Origin: Rhizobium sp. NFR03
GTDB lineage: Bacteria > Pseudomonadota > Alphaproteobacteria > Rhizobiales > Rhizobiaceae
Assembly (NCBI RefSeq): GCF_900111275.1
Contig: NZ_FOGR01000010.1
Coordinates: 104,445-168,444 of the forward strand
Direction of reading: 5' to 3'
Length of the DNA stretch: 64,000 bases
In this document: in pieces, positions 47,777 through 56,930 of the stretch
How positions within the stretch are numbered: the stretch's first letter is position 1
Layout: every line of letters starts with the position of its first letter
Position numbers and translations under genes: made by a program
Notes under the pieces: generated by a model
What the model was told of the DNA's origin: nothing
The model's input: only the letters and a program-made list of their open reading frames with translations
Database searches by the model: none

Positions 47777-48190
47777 TCAATGGCGCGTGCCGTCATCCAT
47801 CTCGGGTGCCGCCCACATCCGCTCGATGTTGTAGAATTCGCGGATTTCGGGACGGAACACGTGGATGATGATATCGCCAGCGTCGATCAGAACCCAGTCT
47901 GCCGTCTCGAGGCCCTCGACCCGGGGAGCGCCCAGGCCTTCATCCTTCAAGTCGGACACCAGGTGGTCTGAGATCGCTGCAACATGGCGGCTCGATCGTC
48001 CGGAGACCACAACCATGTAGTCGCCCAGCGCCGACTTCCCGGCAATGTTGATCGTGACAATATCTTCTGCCTTTGAGTCCTCGAGGCTTGCGAGAACCAG
48101 TTGAAGCGCCCGGTCGGCGGCATCGTCGCCACGTTCCGTGCTTTTCGGGAAGATGCGGGTAACATTTCCCTTGGCGTGTACTGTTGTCAG
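47777..48190 (-). CDS. rsfS: Ribosomal silencing factor RsfS
   Basis: 137 residues in the reading given, with SALGDYMVVVSGRSSRHV, DWVLIDAGDIIIHVF and REFYNIERMW of the RsfS/Iojap family, which binds L14 and blocks subunit joining. I start it at CTG 48190, giving TTVHAKGNVTRIFPKS, because AAAGGA is 6 bases upstream and the product then matches related N-termini as I remember them. The only canonical start in frame is GTG 48223, which lacks a ribosome site. Confidence 0.85.
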   Translation of the reverse strand: MTTVHAKGNVTRIFPKSTERGDDAADRALQLVLASLEDSKAEDIVTINIAGKSALGDYMVVVSGRSSRHVAAISDHLVSDLKDEGLGAPRVEGLETADWVLIDAGDIIIHVFRPEIREFYNIERMWAAPEMDDGTRH

Positions 48191-48323
48191 AGTTTTTCCT
48201 TTCCCAATGACCAGAACATGCACGTTCGACGCGTCTCGCGCCGGGCAGCTGCTTGTCGGACAGCCTGCTTCATAAATGTAGTCATCAAAGCCTTAATGTT
48301 TCAAGACGCCGCTGAAAAGATCG

Positions 48324-48956
48324 TCAGCTCCGCACAGGCTTCGCCGCCCGCAGCGCCGTGGAACTCAAGGGCGAGCGCGGGCCGTGGAGGAATGTCCAGG
48401 CGGGCGCGGGTCTGCGCGCGAGAAGAGCGGCATCCTCCTCGTCCACACGGGCATAGTCGAACGTCTGCGCCATTTTCGAGGAGAGGTAGGCGAGCGTGGC
48501 GCCCGGGCGATCGACGATGGCAATGGGAACGCTGCGGGCGATCTCCTGCCAGCGCTGCCATCGATCGAACGTCTTCAGGTTGTCCGCGCCCATGACCCAG
48601 ACGAAATGAATGGCCGGGTTGCGCGCGCGGATCTTTTCGAGCGTCCGCGCCGTGTAGCTCTGGCCAAGCGACTGCTCGAACGCGGTGACCTTGATGCGCG
48701 GGTTTTCCGTGATGGCCTCGCTGAGCGCGATGCGATCGGCAAGCGGAGCCAGTTCGCGCCGGCTCTTCAACGGATTGCCGGGCGTTACCATCCACCAGAG
48801 CTGATCGAGCCGCAGGCGGCGCAAGGCGATGTCCGCCACCAGCACATGGCCGTCATGCGGGGGATTGAACGAGCCGCCGAAAAGGCCGACCGTCATGCCC
48901 GGCTCGACATGCGGCATCCGGAGATAACGTTCGGCGACGGCTTCGTTCTGCGTCAC
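48324..48956 (-). CDS. nadD: Nicotinate-nucleotide adenylyltransferase NadD
   Basis: 210 residues from GTG 48956, directly abutting the proA stop; an internal ATG (Met14 or Met21) could be used. Nucleotidyltransferase motif GLFGGSFNPPHDGHV (about 24-38) and the C-terminal SSTALRA. Adenylates nicotinate mononucleotide in NAD synthesis. Confidence 0.92.
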   Translation of the reverse strand: MTQNEAVAERYLRMPHVEPGMTVGLFGGSFNPPHDGHVLVADIALRRLRLDQLWWMVTPGNPLKSRRELAPLADRIALSEAITENPRIKVTAFEQSLGQSYTARTLEKIRARNPAIHFVWVMGADNLKTFDRWQRWQEIARSVPIAIVDRPGATLAYLSSKMAQTFDYARVDEEDAALLARRPAPAWTFLHGPRSPLSSTALRAAKPVRS

Positions 48957-50237
48957 CTAGGGCCGAACCTGGCCGGTGCCGTGCACGCGATACTGGAAGG
49001 ACGTCAACTGCTCGACGCCGACCGGCCCGCGCGCATGCATCTTGCCGGTGGAAATGCCGATCTCGCCGCCCATGCCGAACTCGCCGCCATCGGCGAACTG
49101 GGTCGAGGCATTGTGCAGGAGAATGGCGCTATCGATTTCGGTGAAGAAGCGGCCGACGACGTGCGGATCCTCGGCGATGACGGCTTCGGTGTGAGATGAC
49201 GACCAGAGGCCGATATGCTCGATGGCCCCGGCAATGCCATCCACCATGCGCACGGCGATGATGGCGTCGAGATATTCGGTCGCCCAGTCCTCGTCCGTCG
49301 CAGCGATGAGGCCGGGAACGATGGCGCGAACCGTCTCATCGCCGCGTACCTCGCAGCCGGCGGCCTGCAGGGCCATGACAAGCGGCTCGACGAAGCGCCC
49401 CGCGCCGGCCTTGTCGATCAGCAGGGTTTCAGCCGATCCGCAGACGCCGGTACGTCGCATCTTGGCATTGACGATGATGGCGCGCGCCATGTCGAGATCG
49501 GCCGAAGCATCGACATAGACGTGGCAGAGGCCTTCGAGATGGGCAAACACGGGAACGCGGGCCTCGTTCTGCACGCGAGCGACGAGGCTCTTGCCGCCGC
49601 GAGGCACGATAACGTCGATCGTGCCGTTCAACCCGGTCAGCATGGCCCCGACAGCGGCGCGATCGGCAACGGGAACCATCTGGATCGCATGTTCGGGGAG
49701 GCCGGCCGCAGCCAGGCCTTCGAGCAGGCAGGCATGGATTGCCTGCGAGGAATTGAGACTATCGGAGCCGCCGCGCAAGATCACCGGATTGCCAGCCTTG
49801 AGGCAGAGCGCACCCGCATCCGCCGTCACGTTCGGCCGGCTCTCGTAGATGACGCCGATGACGCCGAGCGGCGTGCGAACGCGCTGGATGCGAAGGCCGT
49901 TCGGCCTGTCCCACTCCGCCATGACATCGCCAACCGGATCCGGCAGAGCGGCGATATCGCGGATGGCGCTCGCCATGTCCGCGACGCGGGTTTCGCTCAG
50001 CGTCAGCCGATCGATGAAGGAGGCGGCAACGCCGGTTTCCCGGGCGTTTTCCAGATCGAGCGCATTGGCGGCAAGAATCTGCGGGGTCCGCTTCAGGATC
50101 GCATCCGCCATGGCTTTGAGGGCGGCGGTTTTCTGATCCGGTGAGGCCATGGCAAGCGGGCGGGCCGATGCCTTCGCCTGCCGGCCGATGGTCGCCATCA
50201 GGTCCTGGATTTCGCGCTTGCGGGGATCGTCAAGCAT
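48957..50237 (-). CDS. proA: Gamma-glutamyl phosphate reductase ProA
   Basis: 426 residues, aldehyde-dehydrogenase fold. The catalytic Cys is in [13 protein letters not shown] (about 270), with [17 protein letters not shown] and VPRGGKSLV. Second step of proline synthesis, giving glutamate semialdehyde. The start overlaps the proB end by 8 bases. Confidence 0.95.
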   Translation of the reverse strand: MLDDPRKREIQDLMATIGRQAKASARPLAMASPDQKTAALKAMADAILKRTPQILAANALDLENARETGVAASFIDRLTLSETRVADMASAIRDIAALPDPVGDVMAEWDRPNGLRIQRVRTPLGVIGVIYESRPNVTADAGALCLKAGNPVILRGGSDSLNSSQAIHACLLEGLAAAGLPEHAIQMVPVADRAAVGAMLTGLNGTIDVIVPRGGKSLVARVQNEARVPVFAHLEGLCHVYVDASADLDMARAIIVNAKMRRTGVCGSAETLLIDKAGAGRFVEPLVMALQAAGCEVRGDETVRAIVPGLIAATDEDWATEYLDAIIAVRMVDGIAGAIEHIGLWSSSHTEAVIAEDPHVVGRFFTEIDSAILLHNASTQFADGGEFGMGGEIGISTGKMHARGPVGVEQLTSFQYRVHGTGQVRP

Positions 50238-51434
50238 GGATGTCGCTCCTCTCCGTTTCCTCGGTCACGGGCTCCCGAGACGCGGGCTCCCGAGACATCG
50301 GCTCCTGCGTCGCCCCGGTCATCACCAGATCGTCGCGATGCACCATGGCGGCACGCCCGGCATAGCCGAGAATATCCGCGATCTCTCCCGATTTTCGTCC
50401 CGCGATCTGCCGCGTTTCATCGGCATCGTAGCCGGCAAGGCCGCGGGCGATCTCGCGCCCGTTCGCGCTCAGGATCGCGATCGTATCGCCGCGACTGAAG
50501 GAGCCGGTGACGTCGCGCACGCCGGCCGGCAACAGGCTCTTGCCCGAGCGTAAGGCTGTTTCGGCGCCTGCATCGATGCTCAGGCTGCCGGAGGGCAGCA
50601 ACTGCCCGGCAATCCATGTCTTGCGCGCAGTGACCGGCGTGGTGGAGGGCGCAAACCACGAGGAGCGGGCGCCTTCGCCAAGTGCGCTCAAGGGGTAGTC
50701 CACCTTGCCAGAGGCGATGATCATGGCGCAGCCCGCGCCCGTCGCCATCTTGCCCGCGTCAATCTTCGTGCGCATGCCGCCGCGCGACAGTTCCGATGCG
50801 GCCCCGCCGGCCATCGCCTCGATCTCGGGCGTGATGGACGGGATGATCTCGAGGAACTGCGCCTGCGGATCGAGATGCGGCGGTGCCGTGTACAGGCCAT
50901 CGATATCGGAAAGGAGAATCAGCAGATCGGCGCCGATCATGGTGGCGACCCGCGCTGCCAGACGGTCATTGTCGCCGTAGCGGATCTCGCTCGTCGCGAC
51001 CGTGTCGTTCTCGTTGATGATGGGAATGGCACCCATTTTCAGGAGCTGCTTCATGGTCGCGCGCGCATTGAGGTAACGGCGGCGCTCTTCCGTATCTCCG
51101 AGCGTCAGCAGCACCTGCCCGGCGATGATGGCATCCCGCGACAGGCTCTCCGACCAGGCGCGTGCGAGCGCGATCTGCCCGACGGCCGCCGCCGCCTGGC
51201 TTTCCTCCAGCTTGAGGGCGCCGGCCGGCAGCTTCAGCACAGAGCGGCCGAGTGCAATGGCGCCCGAGGAGACCACGAGAACGTCGACGCCCTTTGCCTT
51301 CAGGGCGGCGATGTCGGCGCAGATGGCATCGAGCCATGCTGTCTTCAGCCCGCTCGCCCGATCGACCAGCAGGGCCGATCCGATCTTGATGACGATCCGG
51401 CGATAGGTCGAAAGGGGCTTGCGGGCAGCGCGCA

Positions 51435-51435
<1 letters not shown>
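50230..51435 (-). CDS. proB: Glutamate 5-kinase ProB
   Basis: 401 residues from ATG 51435, one base shared with the obg stop (TGATG). Amino-acid kinase domain ([38 protein letters not shown]) and a C-terminal PUA domain. About 25 residues longer than usual: the tail carries a repeated SREP pattern ([13 protein letters not shown]) of no known role. First step of proline synthesis. Confidence 0.93.
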
Positions 51436-52508
<1,073 letters not shown>

Positions 52509-52566
52509 TCAAAGAAATCCTTCATGCCGGCGGCTCCAGCCTTGATGACTGAAGCCGCCCGCAGCG

Positions 52567-53178
52567 TCATGATCGTGCGGGCGTAAAAGCATCCCGTGTC
52601 AGATGCGTCTCGATCCGGTTCACCGTCGCGCCTCGCGCCGGGACATAGACATCCGAAATGCCCGAGATGGTGAAGCCGAGCTTTGCCTGAACCTTCAGCG
52701 AGGCCGTGTTGTCGGCAAAGACGCCGGAACGCACAGTGCTGTCCGGCCGTTCCCGGAAGAACGCATCGATGAGCGCCCATGCGGCTTCGCTCATGATGCC
52801 GCGGCCCCAGGCCTGCCGGTTCAGCCAGTAGCCGAGATGCCAGGCGTTCTGCTGCCTCTCGATCGAGACCACGCCGATATGAGCGCCGCCCTTCCCGGTG
52901 ATGGCGGCGTTCCAGGCAGTGTCGCCATTCGCCTCCGTCTCCAGCCAATCCCGCGCGTCACCCGGATGATAGGGCTGGGGCACGCGCAGGAGCATGCGGG
53001 CGACATCGAAGTCGCAAAGCGAGGCGGTGATCGCCTCCGCATCGGAGAGAACATGCGGCCGCAAGGTCAGACGCGGTGTCCGGATGACCGGGCAGGGCGG
53101 CAGGTTTCCGGTTGTCCGGCTCATGGAGCCTGACATCTCGGGCCTGTGCCGTGCCGGCATGTCGAGGTCGAGCGTCAT
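52567..53178 (-). CDS. GNAT-family N-acetyltransferase (first of a tandem pair)
   Basis: 203 residues from ATG 53178 (4-base overlap with the upstream acetyltransferase stop). RimJ/RimL-like GNAT: RTPRLTLRPH, LGYWLNRQAWGRGIMSEA (acetyl-CoA loop), NTASLKVQAKLGF. Substrate unknown. Confidence 0.85.
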   Translation of the reverse strand: MTLDLDMPARHRPEMSGSMSRTTGNLPPCPVIRTPRLTLRPHVLSDAEAITASLCDFDVARMLLRVPQPYHPGDARDWLETEANGDTAWNAAITGKGGAHIGVVSIERQQNAWHLGYWLNRQAWGRGIMSEAAWALIDAFFRERPDSTVRSGVFADNTASLKVQAKLGFTISGISDVYVPARGATVNRIETHLTRDAFTPARS

Positions 53179-53807
53179 CGTCCGCCTCCCCAGCTTCTGA
53201 GCGAGATCCAGGTCTTGCGGTCCAGTCGGAACCATTCGACCGGCACCATGCCACCGAGCGCGAGGCTCCCGACCATGCCGCCACCCTGGTACTGAAAGCC
53301 GCACTTCTGGATGACCCGCCGCGAGGCGATGTTCATAACGCGGCAGCGTGCATCCAGCTGCGCGATGTCACGCGTGCGGAAAGCCATGTCGATCAGCGCC
53401 TGGGCTGCTTCCGTCGCATAGCCCTTGTTCCAGTGGGGCTCTCCCAACCAGTAGCCTAGCTCGGCCGTGCGCCCGTCCTCATGCGGCTCGACGCCGCAGC
53501 ACCCGAGAAATGCGCCTGTGTCCGCTTTGGTGATGGCGTAGACGCACTTGCCAATCGTGCCGGCATTCGTGCGTCGCACGAAATCCGCGGCATCCGCCAC
53601 CGTGTAGGGATGCGGCATGCGCGAAACCATGGTGGCGATGTTGGCGTTGTTGGCAAGATGGGCAAGGGCGTCGATATCGTCTTCATGGGGCGCGCGCAGC
53701 ACGAGCCTTGGTGACAATAATATCGGGCAATCGGTCCTTGTCCGTTGCGGCCTTGGCCGCTCTTCGGGAGACCTTGACCGGTCTTCCCGTAACAATTCGC
53801 TCTGCAT
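53175..53807 (-). CDS. GNAT-family N-acetyltransferase (second of a tandem pair)
   Basis: 210 residues, same subfamily as the neighbour: LSPRLVLRAPHEDD, LGYWLGEPHWNKGYATEA, NIASRRVIQKCGFQ. The two probably arose by duplication and are coupled. The N-terminal 25 residues are Arg/Glu-rich and may not all be translated. Confidence 0.85.
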   Translation of the reverse strand: MQSELLREDRSRSPEERPRPQRTRTDCPILLSPRLVLRAPHEDDIDALAHLANNANIATMVSRMPHPYTVADAADFVRRTNAGTIGKCVYAITKADTGAFLGCCGVEPHEDGRTAELGYWLGEPHWNKGYATEAAQALIDMAFRTRDIAQLDARCRVMNIASRRVIQKCGFQYQGGGMVGSLALGGMVPVEWFRLDRKTWISLRSWGGGR

Positions 53808-53826
53808 GTCTCGTCCTCCAGACGTG

Positions 53827-53864
53827 AAAAAAGGGGAGCTGGGTCTTGCCCCATCTCCCCTTTT
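53827..53864 (-). terminator. Bidirectional terminator below rpmA
   Basis: AAAAGGGGAG (53829-53838) pairs with CTCCCCTTTT (53855-53864). On the minus strand six T's follow, ending the rplU-rpmA transcript before the acetyltransferase pair. Confidence 0.85.
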
Positions 53865-53932
53865 GTCGTGGTCTGAACCTGAAACGGCCAGCCGGGTCGA
53901 TGAGACGCCGGCTGTTTTAGAGCGCTACCGGC

Positions 53933-54202
53933 TTATTCCGCTGCTTCTGCTTTCGGCATCACCGAGACGTACACGCGGCCATTGGCCTTCGTGCGGAAGT
54001 CCACGTTGCCTGTCGTCAGCGAGAAAATGGTGTGGTCCTTGCCGAGGCCGACATTGGCGCCCGGATGCCACTTCGTCCCGCGCTGGCGCAGGATGATGTT
54101 GCCTGGAATGACGGCTTCGCCGCCGAACTTCTTCACGCCAAGGCGCTTGGATTCCGAATCGCGACCGTTACGCGACGAACCGCCAGCTTTTTTGTGTGCC
54201 AT
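53933..54202 (-). CDS. rpmA: Large ribosomal subunit protein bL27
   Basis: 89 residues: [39 protein letters not shown] are canonical bL27. The flexible N-terminus reaches the peptidyl-transferase centre. 30 bases after rplU. Confidence 0.97.
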   Translation of the reverse strand: MAHKKAGGSSRNGRDSESKRLGVKKFGGEAVIPGNIILRQRGTKWHPGANVGLGKDHTIFSLTTGNVDFRTKANGRVYVSVMPKAEAAE

Positions 54203-54232
54203 GGGTCTTCTCCTTTAAACCTTCGATCGATC

Positions 54233-54550
54233 TTACTTGGCGCCTACGATGTCCAGGATACGGACAGTCGTCTGGTGCTGGCGATGGCCGCGCGTGCGCT
54301 TGGAGTTCTGGCGACGGCGCTTCTTGAAGGCGATAACCTTCTTGGCGCGACCATGGCTGACGACTTCTGCGCTGACGATAGCGCCTTCGACGAAGGGAAG
54401 GCCGATCGTGGCGTCGGCGCCGACGCCGACCATCAGGATCTCGGTGAATTCAATCTTGTCGCCTTCGGCGCCATCCAGCTTTTCGATGGTGATGACGTCG
54501 TTTGCGGCTACGCGGTACTGCTTACCGCCGGTCTTGATGACTGCGAACAT
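54233..54550 (-). CDS. rplU: Large ribosomal subunit protein bL21
   Basis: 105 residues from ATG 54550 ([14 protein letters not shown] start); a longer in-frame reading upstream is not coding. Ends with the basic [16 protein letters not shown] and VRILDI. Operon with rpmA. Confidence 0.97.
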   Translation of the reverse strand: MFAVIKTGGKQYRVAANDVITIEKLDGAEGDKIEFTEILMVGVGADATIGLPFVEGAIVSAEVVSHGRAKKVIAFKKRRRQNSKRTRGHRQHQTTVRILDIVGAK

Positions 54551-54732
54551 GTCTTGTCCTTGTCTGTTCGGTCCGGCTCTGCCTCTTCGAGCGAAGAGAA
54601 CGGCCGTCTTTTTATCAGTCGGAATGGCCAAGGGAAGGTTCTCCCCGGCCCACGAAACGAACATCCTTTCGAACATTCGGTCTGATGCGGCACCGCAACC
54701 CCATGACGGAATTCGCACCACTTCAGATGCGC

Positions 54733-54761
54733 CCGTTACGCGAGCTTTAGAAAACTGTCAA
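54733..54761 (-). promoter_or_regulatory. Promoter of rplU-rpmA
   Basis: On the minus strand TTGACA (54761-54756), 17 bases, TAACGG (54738-54733). About 180 bases of leader would precede the rplU ATG. Confidence 0.6.
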
Positions 54762-54804
54762 GATAAAACCCCTCAAATCCCTCAAATTCAAGCCTTTCCC
54801 CCTC

Positions 54805-54833
54805 TTGCCATCCCCCCGAACTGCCGCTATGAA
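54805..54833 (+). promoter_or_regulatory. Promoter of the tRNA-Ser gene
   Basis: TTGCCA (54805-54810), 17 bases, TATGAA (54828-54833); the tRNA begins 36 bases later. Confidence 0.6.
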
Positions 54834-54868
54834 CCGCGTCGCGCTCCCAGAGCGCCATCTGACCCCGC

Positions 54869-54958
54869 GGAGAGGTGGCAGAGTGGTCGAATGCACCGCA
54901 CTCGAAATGCGGCATGCCTGCAAGGGCATCGTGGGTTCAAATCCCACCCTCTCCGCCA
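54869..54958 (+). tRNA. tRNA-Ser(CGA)
   Basis: 90 nt class II tRNA. Acceptor GGAGAGG (54869-54875) pairs with CCTCTCC (54948-54954); discriminator G; encoded CCA 54956-54958. The anticodon loop CTCGAAA places CGA at 54903-54905, flanked by CCGCA/TGCGG, and a long variable arm and GGTTCAAATCC T-loop follow. It reads UCG codons. It is the probable integration target of the element to its right. Confidence 0.96.
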
Positions 54959-55292
54959 CTTCCCATTGATTTCATTGCGTAAATTTCCGTTCTTGGTCGC
55001 TCGCCCTAGAGTTTACCCAAGCGCGGCTCTACGCGTGTCCGCTTGGCTTCCTTGCGCTGTGCATTGACGCGGTTCCACGCACGAATTTTGCTGGGTCGCC
55101 CGCCTCTATCGGAGATATACTATGATTATGTATGTCACTTGTATGTCACCATAGTCTATATCCTTGAATATCAGGATTACACGAGACGTGGACAATATGT
55201 TAAAAGCAATGATCGTGAATAAATTGCATGGTCTATATTGACAGTCTTATTCCTTCATCTCATCATGTACCCTCACTAGATTGAGGGTGAAC
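54959..55292. other. AT-rich left-end region of the element
   Basis: No gene supported. After about 55110 the sequence is markedly A/T-rich and contains the direct repeat GTATGTCAC at 55130-55138 and 55141-55149. This could hold the attachment core, integrase arm sites or the promoter for the first element gene. Confidence 0.4.
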
Positions 55293-55544
55293 ATGACGAA
55301 TGAATTTCCTGTTCTAAGCATCAAGGAGGCGGCGGAATACTTGCGCTCGTCGAGGGGTCAGATATACGCGCTGCTGCGGCGGGGTGAACTGGACGCGGTC
55401 AAGGTTGGCGGGCGTACGCTCATTCATCGCACGGACCTCCAGCGCCTGATTGGAACCGCCGGTAAGCCTTTCGTCGCCGGTATTGCCAGGAACCCGGCCG
55501 GCCGCGGACGACGTGCAGATCCTGATCTCGGAATTTTCGGATGA
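55293..55544 (+). CDS. Excisionase-like helix-turn-helix protein
   Basis: 83 residues from ATG 55293 with AGGG upstream. VLSIKEAAEYLRSSRGQIYALLRRGELDAVKVGGRTLI is the HTH_17 (MerR-like excisionase) domain, residues about 6-45, followed by a basic tail. Stop overlaps the next start (ATGA). May act as directionality factor or element regulator. Confidence 0.75.
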   Translation: MTNEFPVLSIKEAAEYLRSSRGQIYALLRRGELDAVKVGGRTLIHRTDLQRLIGTAGKPFVAGIARNPAGRGRRADPDLGIFG

Positions 55545-55975
55545 CCCAGCGCGCTCGAACAACGCGGAATAACCGCAAATCAGAGCATGGCCCATCGGCA
55601 CCGTTGTTCGTCGAGTTCCGACCCATGCGGTTCGTCGAGTTCCGACCCATGCGGTTCGCCGACATGATCCCAGGCTACGAGTATCGGCCCGACCTGATGC
55701 TGTTGCGCATGCAAACGCCGCCTTTGGCTGACGGGGGTGGGCAGTACGCTATGTCTCTTGAGGTGCCCGTGTGGGTGCCGCCTGAGTACCGGGCGCCAAG
55801 TGCCGAGAACATCCGGCTCGCCCTGGCGCTCGTTGAGGCACAGAACCCGGATGCAGCCCGGCAGCTCGAGCACCTGAAGGCCGCGGCCCGCACGCCGGCG
55901 GCCCGGCGCTACGCTGCTGCGCATCCGCTCTTCCGTAACGCTGTCCAGGGAGGCGGCCATGTCGATCAAGCATAA
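55541..55975 (+). CDS. Hypothetical element protein with an internal 8-residue duplication
   Basis: 144 residues, no family recognised. Residues 23-38 are FVEFRPMR twice, encoded by a perfect 24-bp tandem repeat. The C-terminal half (EAQNPDAARQLEHLKAAART) is helical. Coupled to the genes before and after (4- and 17-base overlaps). Confidence 0.6.
   Translation: MTQRARTTRNNRKSEHGPSAPLFVEFRPMRFVEFRPMRFADMIPGYEYRPDLMLLRMQTPPLADGGGQYAMSLEVPVWVPPEYRAPSAENIRLALALVEAQNPDAARQLEHLKAAARTPAARRYAAAHPLFRNAVQGGGHVDQA
55607..55654 (+). repeat. Perfect 24-bp tandem duplication
   Basis: Two identical 24-base units (55607-55630 and 55631-55654), in frame within a coding sequence, so the reading frame is preserved. 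A third partial unit (TTCG) follows. The lack of any mismatch suggests a recent slippage event. Confidence 0.9.
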
Positions 55976-56615
55976 TCCGCCTCACGGCACAATTCTGGCG
56001 AAGTATGTCGAGGAATTGAATGCTCTCTGGCACAAACAGCTTTGGGATAGCGAAGACGAGCGCTATCGCGCTCTGGGCATATATAGCCTGAAGCAGCAGG
56101 AATTACGGTCTTGGAAATGGCCGGAGCACATTTTCATTCAGGAAATTGTGCTGCCGCTTATTGAGGCGCAGAACGGCGCCGCAGCAGTGCAGGCGCACCT
56201 TGAAACGCCTTCGACGCTCCGGGACTACGCTAAACTACATGCAGAGAGGCTCGAACGGGAGGCCGCTGCGCATAGGCGGGGCCCGCAGGAAGTGAGCACG
56301 GCATGGGCGGCCGAGTTGGCTATCCTTGCAACGCTGATGACTTGCTATGTCGGCGGTCGTTCGCTGAACGAGAACTTCAAACGGGTCGGCGAAAAGCTTG
56401 GCGTCGACCGCGGTGTCGTCCGCCGGATCTTCAGAAGCAAGGCAGGGAAAATGCTTTTTGAAGACGACGGCCCTGCAGCGCTGAAGGCGGTATCCAACGT
56501 CCTCGGTATCGCCTCCGGCCGTCGATTTGGTCGAATTGATCCTCCACGATCGCCTCTATTATCGAACAAACCATCATTGCACCTTGTCCGCTCGAGAGAA
56601 GAGGACGGAGCATGA
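55959..56615 (+). CDS. Hypothetical element protein
   Basis: 218 residues, no family recognised. Contains a likely HTH near residues 134-158 (NENFKRVGEKLGVDRGVVRRIF) and a basic C-terminus, so a DNA-binding role is possible. Residues 117-130 (ELAILATLMTCYVG) are hydrophobic. Overlaps both neighbours; stop shares ATGA with the next gene. Confidence 0.6.
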   Translation: MSIKHNPPHGTILAKYVEELNALWHKQLWDSEDERYRALGIYSLKQQELRSWKWPEHIFIQEIVLPLIEAQNGAAAVQAHLETPSTLRDYAKLHAERLEREAAAHRRGPQEVSTAWAAELAILATLMTCYVGGRSLNENFKRVGEKLGVDRGVVRRIFRSKAGKMLFEDDGPAALKAVSNVLGIASGRRFGRIDPPRSPLLSNKPSLHLVRSREEDGA

Positions 56616-56872
56616 AGGTGCAATTGGACGACACATTTCTTACCGTCAGCGAAGCCGCAACACGGGCGGGTAGGTGCCAGGGCTGGATTTACGACCGGGT
56701 GGCCGATGGCCGTTTACCTGCAGACCGCAGCCGCGGCCGCATACTGATCGACGTCCGTGATGTTGATCGCCTGGTGCTGGCGGATACCTCGCGCCTTACT
56801 GCAGCCGCGACGCGCCGGAAGCGGAAGGCTGAAGCGCTGCGTCGCCAGTTCCGCGTCATCAACAACGCTTGA
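56612..56872 (+). CDS. Second excisionase-like helix-turn-helix protein
   Basis: 86 residues from ATG overlapping the previous stop. FLTVSEAATRAGRCQGWIYDRVADGRLPADRSRGRILID is an HTH_17 domain (about 9-47), then a basic helix rich in Arg/Lys. Sits just before the primase-helicase gene and may control it. Confidence 0.7.
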   Translation: MKVQLDDTFLTVSEAATRAGRCQGWIYDRVADGRLPADRSRGRILIDVRDVDRLVLADTSRLTAAATRRKRKAEALRRQFRVINNA

Positions 56873-56930
56873 CCCCAAAAGGAAAGGCCGGCGCGCGGGC
56901 AATGCGCAACCGGCCGAAAGGCACTTTCCA

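Noticed and set aside
55006..55115. Minus-strand open stretch ending KEAKRTRVEPRLGKL, considered as an integrase remnant
   Set aside because: Only about 36 codons between stops, no start codon, no integrase motif visible.
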